Origin: an uncultured Colwellia sp.
Lineage (GTDB): Bacteria; Pseudomonadota; Gammaproteobacteria; Enterobacterales; Alteromonadaceae
Direction: 5' to 3'
Length of the DNA stretch: 64,000 bases
Assembly (NCBI GenBank): GCA_913063325.1
Contig: CAJXYE010000006.1
Span: 48,952-112,951 of the forward strand
The position numbers and the translations under genes are program-made. The notes under the pieces were generated by a model. The model saw only the letters and a list, made by a program, of their open reading frames with translations, was not told the DNA's origin and made no database searches. Within the stretch, counting starts at the first letter, position 1. Each line of letters starts with the position of its first letter. Positions 17,807 through 29,500 of the stretch are shown piece by piece.

Positions 17807-19717
17807 TTGTTGAGCTTTGCTAAAAAAATATCCCTAGCTATACAAATTATTATCAGCATTACCTGTCTATTATTGCCAATACTGAGTGTTGCGCAAGTGC
17901 AAGTTAATCTTAAACAATTTAATCAAGTTACTGCGCAAGTAAAAGAACTAAAAAAAACTGACTTAGTACTCTCTCTCAAAAAATTATTGTCTTATAAAGA
18001 TTTACTTGGTTCACTTACTGTTGAGCAAAATTTAGTTTACTTCAAGCTACTCGCTGAAATACAACTTGAACAAAATAGGTATGGCGCAGCAAAATCAACA
18101 GCAAATAAAGGGCTCAGTATTGCTAAAAGGCTTGCTAGTCCAAGCATTTTAATCAGTGAATTATTATACTTAAAAGGTTTTGCTTTAGAGAGTTTAGGGC
18201 ATATTGGCCAGGCAACTAAAGAGTATAAAAAAGGCTTGGAAGTTGCTGAGTCTTTACATAATAAAGTGCAAATTGCTGCCGGGCTTATTAACTTAGGTGC
18301 TATAGCTTACTTAACCGATGATTATAAGCGTTCTTTAGTCTTGTTAAATGATGCCTATGATATTGCAAGACAAACCGATGATGAAGAACTCAAAGGTACG
18401 GCCAATACTGAATTGGGTATTATTTATAGTTATCTTCTGCAAGATAAACAGTCGATGGCTTATTATAAACAATCATACTTTCACTTTAAAAATGCAGGCA
18501 TGTTATTAGCTGCACATAATAGTTTAAATAATATTGCTATTAATCATATTTATAACAAAGATTATCAACAGGCTATAGATGTTCTAAATACGGTAATAAC
18601 AGAATCAAACAAAGATACACCAAGTGATAGTATGTTTAGTGTTTATTCAAATATGGCTTGGGCTCATCTAAGTAAAGAAGACACCAATGCCGAAGCTGCA
18701 TATCAATACTTATTAATGGCTAAGCAGTATTTGCAGCTGACAGAGAAGAACGATTTCAAGTTACAGTTTTACTATAATGAAGCGAATGTTTTATATGAAT
18801 TAGAGCGCTTTGATGAAGCGCTGATAAGTATAACAAGTGCTGAAAAATCATTTACCAATCATGAGGAAATGCCTCAGCTTAAAAAACAGAGTTATGTCAA
18901 TCTAATTAACCTCAAAGCAGCCACTTTGCACAAAAAAAAACTGTTTGAACAGGCCTATAACCTTAAGTCTATGGTCATCTCGTTAACCGATAAATTATAT
19001 GAAAATGAAGATAATCGTTCTATTACCCAAGTACGCCTAAGGCTTGAGGCGGCGCAGGCAGATAAACAAAATAAGGTGTTAGACAATCAGAGAATACTTT
19101 ATGAAGCTAATTTAAATGAAGCAAAATTAGAGAATGAAGCGCAGCGAGTTTATCTTCTTATTAGTGCTTTGGTCGCTTTAGCGTTTGCTTGGGTACTCGT
19201 TAAGTTAATTCAAAGTCAGCACAAACTTAAAGTAGCTTCTAGAATTGATACGCTCACAGGGACAGCTAACAGACGTTGTTTAATGTCAAAATCTCAAAAG
19301 GCATTCAAACTTGCAACCACAACAAAAATTGATTTGAGCATATTGATGATAGATGTTGACCATTTTAAAGGTATTAATGACCGCTTAGGTCATAGTGTTG
19401 GTGATCAGGTTTTAGCTCAGGTAGCTACTCTAGGCGCTAATATGATGCGTAAAAGTGATACTTTTGGTCGTTTTGGTGGTGAAGAATTTTTGGTCTGTTT
19501 ACCTAAAACATCGTTGAAATCAGCCTTGGAAATAGCAGAGCGCATGCGCTCATCTATAGATGGGTACTCATGGCCGCTTAATAACCTTGAAAAAGTGACT
19601 ATTAGTGTTGGTGTTGTCACTCTTGCCGATGATAGTGATTTAATTCAATTGATAAAACGAGCTGATGAACAACTCTATCAAGCTAAAGTCTCAGGAAGAA
19701 ACAAGGTGTGTGGCTAA
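17807..19717 (+). CDS. TPR-containing membrane diguanylate cyclase (GGDEF)
   Basis: A 636-residue protein predicted to make cyclic di-GMP. The order is a signal peptide (about 1-30, IIISITCLLLPILSVAQV), a periplasmic helical TPR sensor region (about 60-400, e.g. SELLYLKGFALESLGHIGQA, IAAGLINLGAIAYLTDDY), a coiled coil, one membrane segment (about 446-463) and a C-terminal GGDEF domain. The active site is GGEEF and the RKSD five residues before it is an intact product-inhibition I-site. The start is TTG, seven bases after AAGGAA. The next gene, a second GGDEF protein, overlaps its stop (TAATG). The signal sensed is unknown. Confidence 0.88.
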   Translation: MLSFAKKISLAIQIIISITCLLLPILSVAQVQVNLKQFNQVTAQVKELKKTDLVLSLKKLLSYKDLLGSLTVEQNLVYFKLLAEIQLEQNRYGAAKSTANKGLSIAKRLASPSILISELLYLKGFALESLGHIGQATKEYKKGLEVAESLHNKVQIAAGLINLGAIAYLTDDYKRSLVLLNDAYDIARQTDDEELKGTANTELGIIYSYLLQDKQSMAYYKQSYFHFKNAGMLLAAHNSLNNIAINHIYNKDYQQAIDVLNTVITESNKDTPSDSMFSVYSNMAWAHLSKEDTNAEAAYQYLLMAKQYLQLTEKNDFKLQFYYNEANVLYELERFDEALISITSAEKSFTNHEEMPQLKKQSYVNLINLKAATLHKKKLFEQAYNLKSMVISLTDKLYENEDNRSITQVRLRLEAAQADKQNKVLDNQRILYEANLNEAKLENEAQRVYLLISALVALAFAWVLVKLIQSQHKLKVASRIDTLTGTANRRCLMSKSQKAFKLATTTKIDLSILMIDVDHFKGINDRLGHSVGDQVLAQVATLGANMMRKSDTFGRFGGEEFLVCLPKTSLKSALEIAERMRSSIDGYSWPLNNLEKVTISVGVVTLADDSDLIQLIKRADEQLYQAKVSGRNKVCG

Positions 19718-21036
19718 TGAAATTGATCACTCAAGCAGCTTTGATAGTATTGTTGTTACAATTGACTTTTATTTCATTTTGTCAGGCAAGTGAGTCAACT
19801 AATCCACTTAGCGTAGGGGAGAGTATAAGTGATGGAAACAGGCTGTTACATGCACCTGTTATCAGTATATTACCAATTGATCCAGACTTGCTTGTCTTAA
19901 TCAGTAACCTAAAAGAGGCTCTTGTTGACCGCCATAAAGTCGACACCGCACTTGCCCAATTTACCTCAGCTCAAGTCTCACTAAATGCTGCAGAGCAATA
20001 TTTACTTCTGGTTGCTCAAGCACTATTAAAAGAACATATTAGTGATAAGAATGTTGGATACATAAATAGTAATGATATCGTTGCTCTGCTAGAGCCTGCA
20101 GCTATGTTAGCTGAAAAAATTTCTGAGGTACAATTAGCACAGCCTAACTTTTTAAAACTGCATTTAATGTTGGCAGATCATTATGCAAAGTTAGATAAAT
20201 ATGATTTAGCTTATCTTGAAAAAAAAGCCTATCTAAAAAAGTATTATGTATATCGAAAAAATAAGCGCTTGGCGATGATTGACTCTTTAGAGCAATCATT
20301 TGAAGTGACTAATAAAAAAGCCAATAATAGCTTGATGGAAAGTCAAAATGAGTTGAAAATTCGCCGTGTTGCACAAGTAGAGGGCGAAAAAGCGACGCAA
20401 CAGTATAACTTTACCCTAATTATTAGTGTTGCCATCGTCTTTATATTACTTTTTTTTAGACAATTGAGAATACGTAATAAGCTTATTAAGTTAACCCGAA
20501 TAGATCCGTTAACGGGCTTAGCCAATCGTAGTGTTTTATTTGAACACGGCGAGAAAATGGTATCGAGCTTTGTTGAACAACCTGAGGAATTATCAGTACT
20601 ATTGTTGGATATAGATCACTTTAAAAAAATTAATGATAACTTTGGTCATAATGTTGGCGATGAAATCCTAAGAATAGTGTCACAGTTAGTAAAAGAAACA
20701 ATGCGCTCTCGAGATGAATTTTCACGTCTAGGAGGGGAGGAGTTTGTCGCCTTATTACCTTTTGCAGACAGCAACAAAGCAAAAGCGATTGCTATGCGTA
20801 TTAATAGTAAAATTGCACAATATGATTTTTCATCGTTAATGTTGCAAAGAAGAGTAACTATCAGTATTGGTGTTGCAACGATGAGAGGTAGTCATATGAG
20901 CTTTGATGACTTATTACATTGTGCAGACTTAGCTATGTATCAAGCAAAAGAGCAAGGTCGAGATACCGTAGTTTGTTATCAGAATATTGCCGCGGTACAA
21001 GAAAGACGAGTTAATACTAATTTGCTTCAACCTTAA
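19717..21036 (+). CDS. Membrane diguanylate cyclase (GGDEF), second of a tandem pair
   Basis: About 439 residues: a signal peptide (residues 1-24, ending FISFCQA-SES), a helical periplasmic region, a coiled coil, a membrane segment (FTLIISVAIVFILLFF, near 230) and a GGDEF domain with active site GGEEF and I-site RSRD. It should therefore synthesise c-di-GMP with feedback control. The ATG at 19717 overlaps the TAA of the upstream GGDEF gene, so the two are coupled; an upstream GTG at 19708 is less likely because it adds residues before the signal peptide. The sensor part is shorter than the TPR region of its neighbour and has no clear TPR pattern. Confidence 0.87.
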   Translation: MKLITQAALIVLLLQLTFISFCQASESTNPLSVGESISDGNRLLHAPVISILPIDPDLLVLISNLKEALVDRHKVDTALAQFTSAQVSLNAAEQYLLLVAQALLKEHISDKNVGYINSNDIVALLEPAAMLAEKISEVQLAQPNFLKLHLMLADHYAKLDKYDLAYLEKKAYLKKYYVYRKNKRLAMIDSLEQSFEVTNKKANNSLMESQNELKIRRVAQVEGEKATQQYNFTLIISVAIVFILLFFRQLRIRNKLIKLTRIDPLTGLANRSVLFEHGEKMVSSFVEQPEELSVLLLDIDHFKKINDNFGHNVGDEILRIVSQLVKETMRSRDEFSRLGGEEFVALLPFADSNKAKAIAMRINSKIAQYDFSSLMLQRRVTISIGVATMRGSHMSFDDLLHCADLAMYQAKEQGRDTVVCYQNIAAVQERRVNTNLLQP

Positions 21037-21169
21037 CCCTTCCGCTCAATATTTAATTCTTCCTAAATAGAAAGCCTTTAATAGACTAAGTATTATTAAT
21101 GCTTTTGTTACATTACCTATTTTGTCTAAGTCCATAATCAGATAAGCTATAGTTTATGGTCAGCTACCC

Positions 21170-21243
21170 TAGGGTTTGTTCAACTTATCGTTTATAGCTC
21201 TGTTCAATTATCAGAGATGAAAGTGAATGTTCAACAGACTCTA
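21170..21243. repeat. 74-bp mini inverted-repeat element in the gap before parC
   Basis: TAGGGTTTGTTCAACTT at 21170 is imperfectly inverted as ATGTTCAACAGACTCTA ending at 21243. Both ends resemble the 268-bp element at 51849 (TAGGGTCTGTTGAA). It looks like a shorter or deleted relative of that element. The rest of the 262-bp gap between the GGDEF gene and parC holds only AT-rich sequence and presumably the parC promoter. Confidence 0.55.
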
Positions 21244-21298
21244 ACCAGAACCTAAAAAATAAAAATAACTAGATCCGTAATATCAGGAAAATTAATTC

Positions 21299-23596
21299 AT
21301 GTCAGATGCGCTCGAATATAGCCTTGATGGAGTAGAACAAGTCCCATTAAGGCGTTTTACTGAAGAAGCTTATTTAAATTACTCCATGTACGTAATTATG
21401 GATCGAGCATTGCCACATATTGGTGATGGCTTAAAACCAGTGCAAAGACGTATAGTTTATGCAATGTCAGAGCTTGGTTTATCTGCGACGGCTAAATATA
21501 AAAAATCTGCGCGTACCGTGGGTGATGTATTAGGTAAGTTTCACCCTCATGGTGATAGTGCCTGTTATGAAGCTATGGTATTAATGGCACAACCTTTTTC
21601 TTATCGTTATCCATTAGTAGATGGGCAAGGAAACTGGGGCGCACCCGATGATCCTAAATCGTTTGCAGCAATGCGTTATACCGAGTCACGATTATCAAAA
21701 TTTAGTGAGGTTTTACTCTCTGAACTAGGGCAAGGCACCGTTGATTGGCAGCCAAACTTTGATGGCACAATGAAAGAGCCAAAAACGTTACCTGCTCGTC
21801 TACCTCATATTTTACTGAACGGTATTACCGGTATTGCGGTGGGTATGGCTACAGACATACCGCCTCATAACGTCAGAGAAGTTGCTCAGGCTTGTGTGCA
21901 TTTAATTGAAAACCCTAAAGCCGAAGTGGGTGATTTACTCGAGTTTGTTAAAGGCCCTGATTACCCAACAGACGCTGAAATTATTACCCCGAAAGCTGAT
22001 ATTGAAAAAATTTATCAAACGGGTCGCGGTAGCATAAGAATGCGTGCTGTTTATGAAGTAGAGCAGGGCGATATCGTTATTACCGCACTGCCACATCAGG
22101 CATCGGGTGGTAAGATTTTAGAACAAATTGCCGGACAGATGACGGCAAAAAAACTGCCTATGGTAGCTGATTTACGTGATGAGTCTGATCACGAAAATCC
22201 GGTACGATTGGTGATAATGCCACGTTCTAACCGTGTTGATGTTGAACAATTGATGCAGCATTTATTTGCCAGTACCGATTTAGAAAAAAGCTATCGTGTT
22301 AATATCAACATGATAGGTCTAGATAATCGTCCAGCGGTTAAAAACTTATTGGTCATCTTATCGGAATGGTTAGAATATCGCCGTGAAACTGTCCGTCGTC
22401 GTTTGCAATACCGTTTAGATAAGGTATTGGCTCGCCTGCATATTCTTGATGGTTTATTGGTCGCATATTTAAATATTGATGAAGTCATCGAAATTATTCG
22501 TGGTTTTGATGATCCTAAAGCCGAATTGATGTCCCGATTTGGCTTATCAGACACGCAAGCTCATTCTATTTTAGAGATTAAATTACGCCAATTGGCAAAG
22601 CTTGAAGAGATAAAAATTCGAGCAGAGCAAGATGAATTACGTATTGAGCAAGACTACTTAGAGAAAATTCTTAATTCAAAAGCACGTATGAGTACGCTAA
22701 TGAAAAAAGAAATTCTCGCCGCTGCACAGGAATATGGCGACGATCGCCGCTCTAATTTAGTTGAGCGTAGTGAATCAAAAGCACTGACTGAAAAAGATCT
22801 AGTGCCAAGTGAGCCGGTAACGGTTGTGGTATCTGATAAAGGCTGGGCTCGTTGTGCCAAAGGTCATGATATTGACCCCGAGAGTTTAAGTTATAAAGCG
22901 GGTGATCATTATTTATGTGCATCAAAAGGGCGAAGTAACCGTCCTGTGGTATTTATTGGCTCTGATGGCCGTGCCTTTACTACCGATGCCCATACCTTGC
23001 CAACGGCTCGTTCTCAAGGCGAACCATTAACTGGACGATTCAATCTCACTGCAGGCAAAACCTTTGTCCATAGCATTATGTCAGATGATGAGACTAAGTA
23101 TTTGTTAGTCAGTGATGCTGGTTATGGATTTGTTAGCAGTTTTTCTGATATGGTCAGTCGAAATAAAAATGGTAAAGCATTAATCAGCTTACCAGAAGCG
23201 GCTAAAGTAATGATGCCACAAGCTATTAATGATTTTGATAATGATAATTGTCTTACCATTACCAGTGAAGGACGTATGTTAGTCTTTCCAGTTAAAAACT
23301 TACCCGTGCTGAGTAAAGGTAAAGGTAATAAGATTATCAATATTCCTTCAGCGCGTTCAAAGTCACGAGAAGAGTTTGTTAGCATACTTTGTATTATTCC
23401 TGAGGGCGCAGCGATTACCATACATGCAGGTAAACGCAAACTTACCTTGAAATCGGTTGATATAGAACATTATAAAGGTGAACGTGGTCGTCGGGGTAAC
23501 AAATTACCTCGAGGTTTGCAGCGAGTATCACAAATTGAAGTGGAATCAGCGCAACAGAGTAATTCAACTGATGAGAGCGAGTCAGAAAGTAGCTAG
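21299..23596 (+). CDS. parC: DNA topoisomerase IV subunit A
   Basis: The DNA cleavage subunit of topoisomerase IV, acting with ParE. 765 residues (E. coli 752). The winged-helix/tower core includes [12 protein letters not shown] (residues 82-93), with Ser87 and Glu91 at the positions equivalent to E. coli Ser80 and Glu84, so the quinolone-determining region is of the sensitive type. The catalytic Tyr is in [11 protein letters not shown] (near 125). The C-terminal beta-pinwheel begins around residue 500 ([15 protein letters not shown]). The last residues are Ser/Glu-rich ([14 protein letters not shown]). Cytoplasmic, nucleoid-associated. Confidence 0.97.
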   Translation: MSDALEYSLDGVEQVPLRRFTEEAYLNYSMYVIMDRALPHIGDGLKPVQRRIVYAMSELGLSATAKYKKSARTVGDVLGKFHPHGDSACYEAMVLMAQPFSYRYPLVDGQGNWGAPDDPKSFAAMRYTESRLSKFSEVLLSELGQGTVDWQPNFDGTMKEPKTLPARLPHILLNGITGIAVGMATDIPPHNVREVAQACVHLIENPKAEVGDLLEFVKGPDYPTDAEIITPKADIEKIYQTGRGSIRMRAVYEVEQGDIVITALPHQASGGKILEQIAGQMTAKKLPMVADLRDESDHENPVRLVIMPRSNRVDVEQLMQHLFASTDLEKSYRVNINMIGLDNRPAVKNLLVILSEWLEYRRETVRRRLQYRLDKVLARLHILDGLLVAYLNIDEVIEIIRGFDDPKAELMSRFGLSDTQAHSILEIKLRQLAKLEEIKIRAEQDELRIEQDYLEKILNSKARMSTLMKKEILAAAQEYGDDRRSNLVERSESKALTEKDLVPSEPVTVVVSDKGWARCAKGHDIDPESLSYKAGDHYLCASKGRSNRPVVFIGSDGRAFTTDAHTLPTARSQGEPLTGRFNLTAGKTFVHSIMSDDETKYLLVSDAGYGFVSSFSDMVSRNKNGKALISLPEAAKVMMPQAINDFDNDNCLTITSEGRMLVFPVKNLPVLSKGKGNKIINIPSARSKSREEFVSILCIIPEGAAITIHAGKRKLTLKSVDIEHYKGERGRRGNKLPRGLQRVSQIEVESAQQSNSTDESESESS

Positions 23597-23639
23597 CTTC
23601 ACTCTAATTGTACGTTGTAAGCCTGTTATAACATAAATA

Positions 23640-23680
23640 AAAACCAGTCACTGCGATTTAACGCAAAGACTGGTTTTTTT
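23640..23680. terminator. Bidirectional Rho-independent terminator
   Basis: AAAACCAGTC at about 23639 and GACTGGTTTTTTT ending at 23680 form a stem around a 19-base loop that itself contains the small complementary pair TGCG/CGCA. U-runs exist in both directions; it serves parC and the convergent regulator gene. Confidence 0.88.
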
Positions 23681-23730
23681 ATATTCATCATTAACGAATT
23701 AACGAATTAACGTTATTACTAAAGCAATCG

Positions 23731-25968
23731 CTAAAGTAAGTCATCCATAGATATCATCTTTATATTCGCCTGCGGGTAACTAGTACGAGTAAATATTAAA
23801 CTATCTTTTTCCGGTAGATAAGAAATACTGTCACTCCTTGGCATCGAGTTCAACGGTAACCTAACCAAGGGGGTTTGGCTGTTATTGTTGAGATCAAACG
23901 TTGCTAATTGATAATGATCGTCAAAGGATAGTTGATAATAAATATGGCCATTAGCATAAGTCCATGTGTACAGCATATTAAAATTTTCACCGTCTATTAC
24001 GCTTTCACCATGCAACTTACTATTAGCACCTTTACGCCATAAGCCTCTAACCAGTTTGGTATAAAGCAAAGTGTCCTTCGATATCATCACGCCGTATCGT
24101 GCACCATCAAAAGTGAGACGTTTTGTGCTAGCATCAAAAATGTTGATACTATAAAGATCGGTATGTTTGTCGCCAGAAATAGCTGAAATTATTGCGTTAT
24201 CATCAAATGACCAGCTGGGACGTCTATGTCGAATAAACGGACTTTTCAGTAAGGTAACTCTTTCATTTTTAACTGAGTAAATATAAATACCATTGCCATC
24301 ACCACTTTCCTCAGTTAAAGGGGCTAAAAATGCCACGTTTTGTCCGTCATGTGACCATTTAGGATAACGCATAGTTTGTCTTAAGTTAGTCAACTGTTTA
24401 CGCTCACTACCGTCAGGTTTTGCCGACCATAATTCATCAAAACCTGATTCATTAGATGAAAATACGATCAAGTCGTTTATCTCACTGTAATCGGCTGATT
24501 CATAGGTGTAATTAGACTGTAAAACAGGAAAAGGGCTACTAGCTATGGTGTCGTTAAGTTGTAAACTCGCTAAGGAGGATTTTTCCTTTCTTTTTTGGTA
24601 ATAAAGTTGCTTTGATTGTTTCGCAAGACTAGGGTAACTAAAGTCAGCTAAATCTAAAGGTTGTAGCACTTTACTTGCAATCTCGATGACATAACCAAAG
24701 CGGTTATCAGCGCGTTGCGCCGCAAAAACTAATTTTTCGCTGTTACCCTGCCAAGACATACCGACTATATCCTCTTCATTAAAAGTCAGTTGCTCGGTAG
24801 TTTTAGTTACTAGGTCAATAAGGTAAATGTTTTCACTTAAGCGATTCGCTCGTCGTGATATAGCCATGTACTTTCCATCAGGGGAAAAAGCCATGTCTCT
24901 GTCTTTATAAGAGCAATCACTATCGCATGAAAACCGCGTCATTTCATAATTGCTTGATGATAAATCTATAAAGTATATGCCGGATCTTTTTGCTAATGCG
25001 CCCATATTATAAACAGCAAGTGTTTTGTCATCAGGCGAAATATCTAGATAATAATAGCCACCTTGCATAGGGCAAGTAGCTACTTGTTTTTCTTGTTGGC
25101 TAGCAACCTTTAATTGTATGTAATAGCAGCTTCTTTTTGCTTTATCTTTACGAGAAAAATATAAATATTGGCCATCATTACTCCATACACTGTGCCCTTC
25201 TCTTGCATTATCAAAGGTTAACTGTTTTGGCGGCAACGCTATTTGATGAGTATCCTTCATAAACAGGTTAGTCGCTTGGTTTGTTAATACTTGGCTATAA
25301 ACAACATATCGGCCATCCGGAGAGGGCGAGGGGAAAAGTTCACTACCGGGATGGTTGGTAATAGACGTTATTTTTGGGCTTTTATCATCAGGTAATTGCT
25401 GAATAAAAAGCAGTACTAACAAAGAAAAAATTAAAGCAATAAGTACATAGGTACTGCTTATTTTAGTCTTTTTGTTACTTTGCTCGGTTTTATTCTCAGT
25501 GTTATTTTCTGATGGGGAATGTGTCGCTTGTTCTTGATATAAAGAGCTATCTTCAGGGTCTTTAATAGAGCTCTCTACCGAGTAATTTATCGAACTCTCT
25601 ACCAGTTCAGGCTTAGATATTTCATTACTTGTTGAGGGCAGAGTTTGCCACGTTGGCTCAGGTATTAATTGATAGCCAGCTTTACGAATGGTTTTTATTA
25701 TCTCTTCTTCGCCCTCTGCACAGGTGAGCTTCTTACGTAAATGCCAGATAGCATTGGTTAAACTTTTTTCACCAACAAAACTGTCTTCTCCCCAAATATG
25801 ATCAATGAGTTCATCTCTAGGTACAACACGACCATGGTGTTGTGCCAAATAGACAAGTACTTCAATAAATTTAGGCTGTAATGATTGTTTTTCGTCGTCA
25901 TTCTTTTGAATACTAAATTCAGAGGGAATTACCTGGTAATGACTAATTTTAAATGACTTATTACGCAT
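23731..25968 (-). CDS. CadC-like winged-helix regulator with PD40/TolB-type periplasmic domain
   Basis: A 745-residue membrane-bound transcription factor. Residues 1-105 are an OmpR/PhoB-type winged helix (PKFIEVLVYLAQHHGRVVPR, WHLRKKL, IRKAGYQLI). An acidic/Gln-rich linker and one membrane segment follow (about 170-192, STYVLIALIFSLLVLLFIQ), then a periplasmic beta-propeller built of PD40/WD40-like repeats (SPSPDGRYVVYS, SNDGQYLYFSRK, SPDGKYMAIS, SHDGQNVAFL). This architecture lets a periplasmic signal control DNA binding directly without a kinase. It is divergent from a TonB-dependent receptor, its likely target. No phosphoacceptor domain is present. The ligand is unknown. Confidence 0.88.
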   Translation of the reverse strand: MRNKSFKISHYQVIPSEFSIQKNDDEKQSLQPKFIEVLVYLAQHHGRVVPRDELIDHIWGEDSFVGEKSLTNAIWHLRKKLTCAEGEEEIIKTIRKAGYQLIPEPTWQTLPSTSNEISKPELVESSINYSVESSIKDPEDSSLYQEQATHSPSENNTENKTEQSNKKTKISSTYVLIALIFSLLVLLFIQQLPDDKSPKITSITNHPGSELFPSPSPDGRYVVYSQVLTNQATNLFMKDTHQIALPPKQLTFDNAREGHSVWSNDGQYLYFSRKDKAKRSCYYIQLKVASQQEKQVATCPMQGGYYYLDISPDDKTLAVYNMGALAKRSGIYFIDLSSSNYEMTRFSCDSDCSYKDRDMAFSPDGKYMAISRRANRLSENIYLIDLVTKTTEQLTFNEEDIVGMSWQGNSEKLVFAAQRADNRFGYVIEIASKVLQPLDLADFSYPSLAKQSKQLYYQKRKEKSSLASLQLNDTIASSPFPVLQSNYTYESADYSEINDLIVFSSNESGFDELWSAKPDGSERKQLTNLRQTMRYPKWSHDGQNVAFLAPLTEESGDGNGIYIYSVKNERVTLLKSPFIRHRRPSWSFDDNAIISAISGDKHTDLYSINIFDASTKRLTFDGARYGVMISKDTLLYTKLVRGLWRKGANSKLHGESVIDGENFNMLYTWTYANGHIYYQLSFDDHYQLATFDLNNNSQTPLVRLPLNSMPRSDSISYLPEKDSLIFTRTSYPQANIKMISMDDLL

Positions 25969-26050
25969 AGGTGTGAACTGTTTTTGCTCAACTGGATGTG
26001 TTTAATGAATTGAGTGAATTATCGAAATATCTCCGCCTCCTAATTTACTT

Positions 26051-26066
26051 AGCCTATCCATAGGCT
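26051..26066. promoter_or_regulatory. 16-bp palindrome in the divergent regulator/receptor intergenic region
   Basis: AGCCTAT-CC-ATAGGCT is a perfect 7-bp inverted repeat with a 2-bp centre, 83 bp upstream of the regulator start. It is a candidate operator for the CadC-like protein. The remaining 549 bp of this gap are very AT-rich, with no ORF and no riboswitch that I recognise; the receptor therefore has a possible long 5' leader. Confidence 0.4.
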
Positions 26067-26517
26067 TAATCCATGCTAACAAAATTATTAAAGTTAGGTA
26101 ACTTATTTATCTAGAATTATATTTTCTTCTTTATTCTTGTTCCAAAATGCCTTCAAAATGTTCTTGTTTGTAATTTATCTAACTCTTTGTTTTTAATTTG
26201 TTATTTATGTTTTTTCTTATAATCGATATTAAATCGATGTACAAATGACCTTCTACAGATTGCATAAGTTGAGGGATTTTCTTAAAACAGAGAAAAGCTA
26301 AATTTAACCTAGGTTTTATTCACAAAAAGTTACTTGAACTTGGAGTGTTTGCTTTTGTGGTTTTTGCTTATGAGCTGATCTGTCATGACAAGTTTTGTAA
26401 GTAAGCCACTTATCTCTATCAGCTATTAAATTTTTGCTTTTAGTGATAGCCCAAATTATAAAAATAATATTAAAAACATAAGAAACAAAACATAAACAAA
26501 AACATTAAGAGAGATGA

Positions 26518-29500
26518 ATGATGAATAAAAGCCCAATCACCATCGCAATTCAAACTGCTATATATACAGCCATTGCTGGCTCAGCATTGACATTTGCACC
26601 AGCTACTTTCGCAGCCGATGCTGAAAATGAAATAGCTAAACCAGTTGCACAAACCGCAGCAACAGAAGCACAAAAAGTTGAAGCGGATGAGAAAATTATT
26701 GTCACAGGCTCACGTTTACGTCGCGATAGTTTTACCGTATCAACGCCACTAGTAACCATGGGTAAAGAAGCGATTGGTGATACCGGTCTTGGCGAAATGG
26801 GACAAATATTAGTAGACAATATGCCTGGACTTTCTTTTGGCTCAAGCAACTCTACCAGTCAATCAAGTGTATCAACTACAGGTATAACTACGGTTGAGTT
26901 ACGTAACTTAGGTGACTACCGTACTTTAACGTTAATCGATGGTCGCCGCGTAGTTTCTAATTCAAAAAGTGGTAACGTTGTTAGCACAAGTACTATCCCA
27001 TCAGGTATGGTAGAGCGTGTTGAAGTTATCACCGGTGGTGCAGGCTCTACTTACGGCGCTGATGCGGTCTCTGGTGTAGTTAACATTATCACCCAAACAG
27101 GCAAAGAAGGTTTTGATTTTAAAGTCCGTGGTGGTGAAAGCGTTGACGGCGGTGCAAAAGAATTTACCCTTGATGGTAGTTACGGTAGCTCATTTGCTGA
27201 TGATCGCGGTTATTTATTTTTTAGTGCTAACTATGATAAAGACTATGGTCTTAAATATGGTGACCGTCAACGTGCCTCGCAAGAAGCATCATTTGATTAT
27301 AATACTGATACCATGCGCAACGAAATCTTAACTGCGGATGGTTATATGCCATTAAGCGAGACACCGATGAGTGATTGGCGTAGTCGTAGTGATGGCACTT
27401 TAGGTGGTATCTTCCAAGAATCAAGTAAGTTTGACACCATTCATTGGTATGAAGGGCAAACATTACATTCAGCACCTTATGACAAGTACCTTGAAGAAAA
27501 AGTTGGCATCAATTCACGTGAATTTGTGCAATTAAAAGTGCCAAGTGAACGTGTTTCAGCAGCATTTAAAGTAGATTTTGATATTACTGACGATATTACT
27601 TTTTATTCACAAGTACAGTGGAGTGGTAACTTTACCGTCAATGATAAATCACCAGAAGACTCAGGTGATAGTGAAACGGCGACTTATACCGACAGAGAAA
27701 CAGGCCTACCTGGTACAGTAAACCTAGGTAGGATCCCTATTGATAATCCGTATGTTCCAGCAGAAATTCGTGAAACAGCCGGTCAATATAAAGATCGTAT
27801 TTACTGGGATCGACGTTATGCTGAGGTAGGCCCAGTATCTACTGATAACGAACGTGAAACTGTACGTGCTTGGGCAGGTCTTCAGGGTGTTATATTTGAC
27901 GGCGAATGGGATTGGGATATCTCTGCCGGTTACGGTAAGTTCCACCAAGTTCAATACCGTAATAATGAAATTGATGTTTTTAAAGCTAAAAAAGCTTTAG
28001 ATGCTGGTTATGCAGCAGATGGTTCAATTCAGTGTAATGATGAAGCCGCGCGTGCAGAAGGCTGTGTTCCGTTAAATGTATTTGGTGAAGGCTCAATTAC
28101 GCCGGAAATGGCGAATTACATTCGTGTTAATCCAACGCTTAATGTGTATAACGAACAAGTTAACGTAATGGGTTATATCGCCGGTGATTTATTTGAAATG
28201 CCAGCAGGTCAAGTTGCTACTGTGTTTGGTTTTGAGTACCGCAAAGATACCCAAGAAGCGGTAACTGATGACGCCTTAACTTATGGTGGTGTTACGTGGA
28301 ACTTAATTCCAGCCTTTAAAGGTAGTATCAGTGTTGCTGAAGTTTTTGGTGAAGCATCATTCCCGTTATTACGTGACCTACCTGGCGTTGAGCATTTATC
28401 ACTTGAAACATCATTACGTTTGTCAGATTATGATATTGCTAATGTTGAATTAGTCTCTAGTTATAAATTAGGCTTTATGTGGTCAGTGGGTGCTGGCGTA
28501 AACGTGCGCGGTAACTATGCTGTGTCACAACGCGCACCAAGTGTAAATGAGTTATATGAGCCAGCTGCAGGTGATTTTGATCGCTTTGATGATATTTGTG
28601 ATGGCGTTACAGCAACATCAAATGGTGCTGGTCATGATAACTGTCGTTTAGAGCCAGGCATTGCAGCAACAATTGCTGCAGACGGTGAATTTGAAGATGA
28701 TAGCAATGGTTACTCTCCTGATTCGGGTAACCCTGAGTTATTTGAAGAAACAGGTACTACGGTAACTTTTGGTGTTACCTATGAGCCAAGATTTATCGAT
28801 GGTCTTAGTATTGCTGTTGATTATTACGATATTACCATTACTGATGCTATTTCTTCATACTCTAACGAAGACCTACTTGATCAATGTTACGGCTCAAGCA
28901 TAACGCTTGGTGATGCTAATGAGTTTTGTGACGTGATTAGGCGTGATGGTGAAGGGCAATTGACTGAAATTGTACAACGCAGTTATAACATTGATGACTT
29001 AACCACTCGTGGTGTCGATATCGCTGTTGCTTATGCCTATGACATGAATACCTTTGGTAGCTTGAAGCTTAAAATGGATTGGACTCACCTGTTAGAGCAT
29101 TCAAATACTAAAACAGGTAATGATGGTTCATTCACTACTGACTATGCAGGATATGTTGGTTTGTTCGATGACAAAGCGGCAGCTTCTGTTGCTTGGTATC
29201 TAGATGACCTTCGTGTTCGTTGGAGTACTACCTATAAGAGTGCTGCATTACGTAGTGTTACCAATGAAGATGCTTGGACTGATAATGTAGAAAGATGTGC
29301 CGCGGGTGAAGAGACTTGTATCACAGACCCTGAACGTCCAGCTTTCCAAGATTACAGCTCTTACTTCAAGCACAACTTATCAGTGTCTTATAACATTGAA
29401 ATGGATGATAATTCATCGTTACGTGTATTTGGTGGTGTGAACAATATCTTTGATGATAAAGGTGAGTTCTACTACGGCGGTCGTGGTAACTATGGTAGTG

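Noticed and set aside
25969..26517. Riboswitch (for example cobalamin) in the long receptor leader
   Set aside because: I looked for conserved box sequences and saw none.
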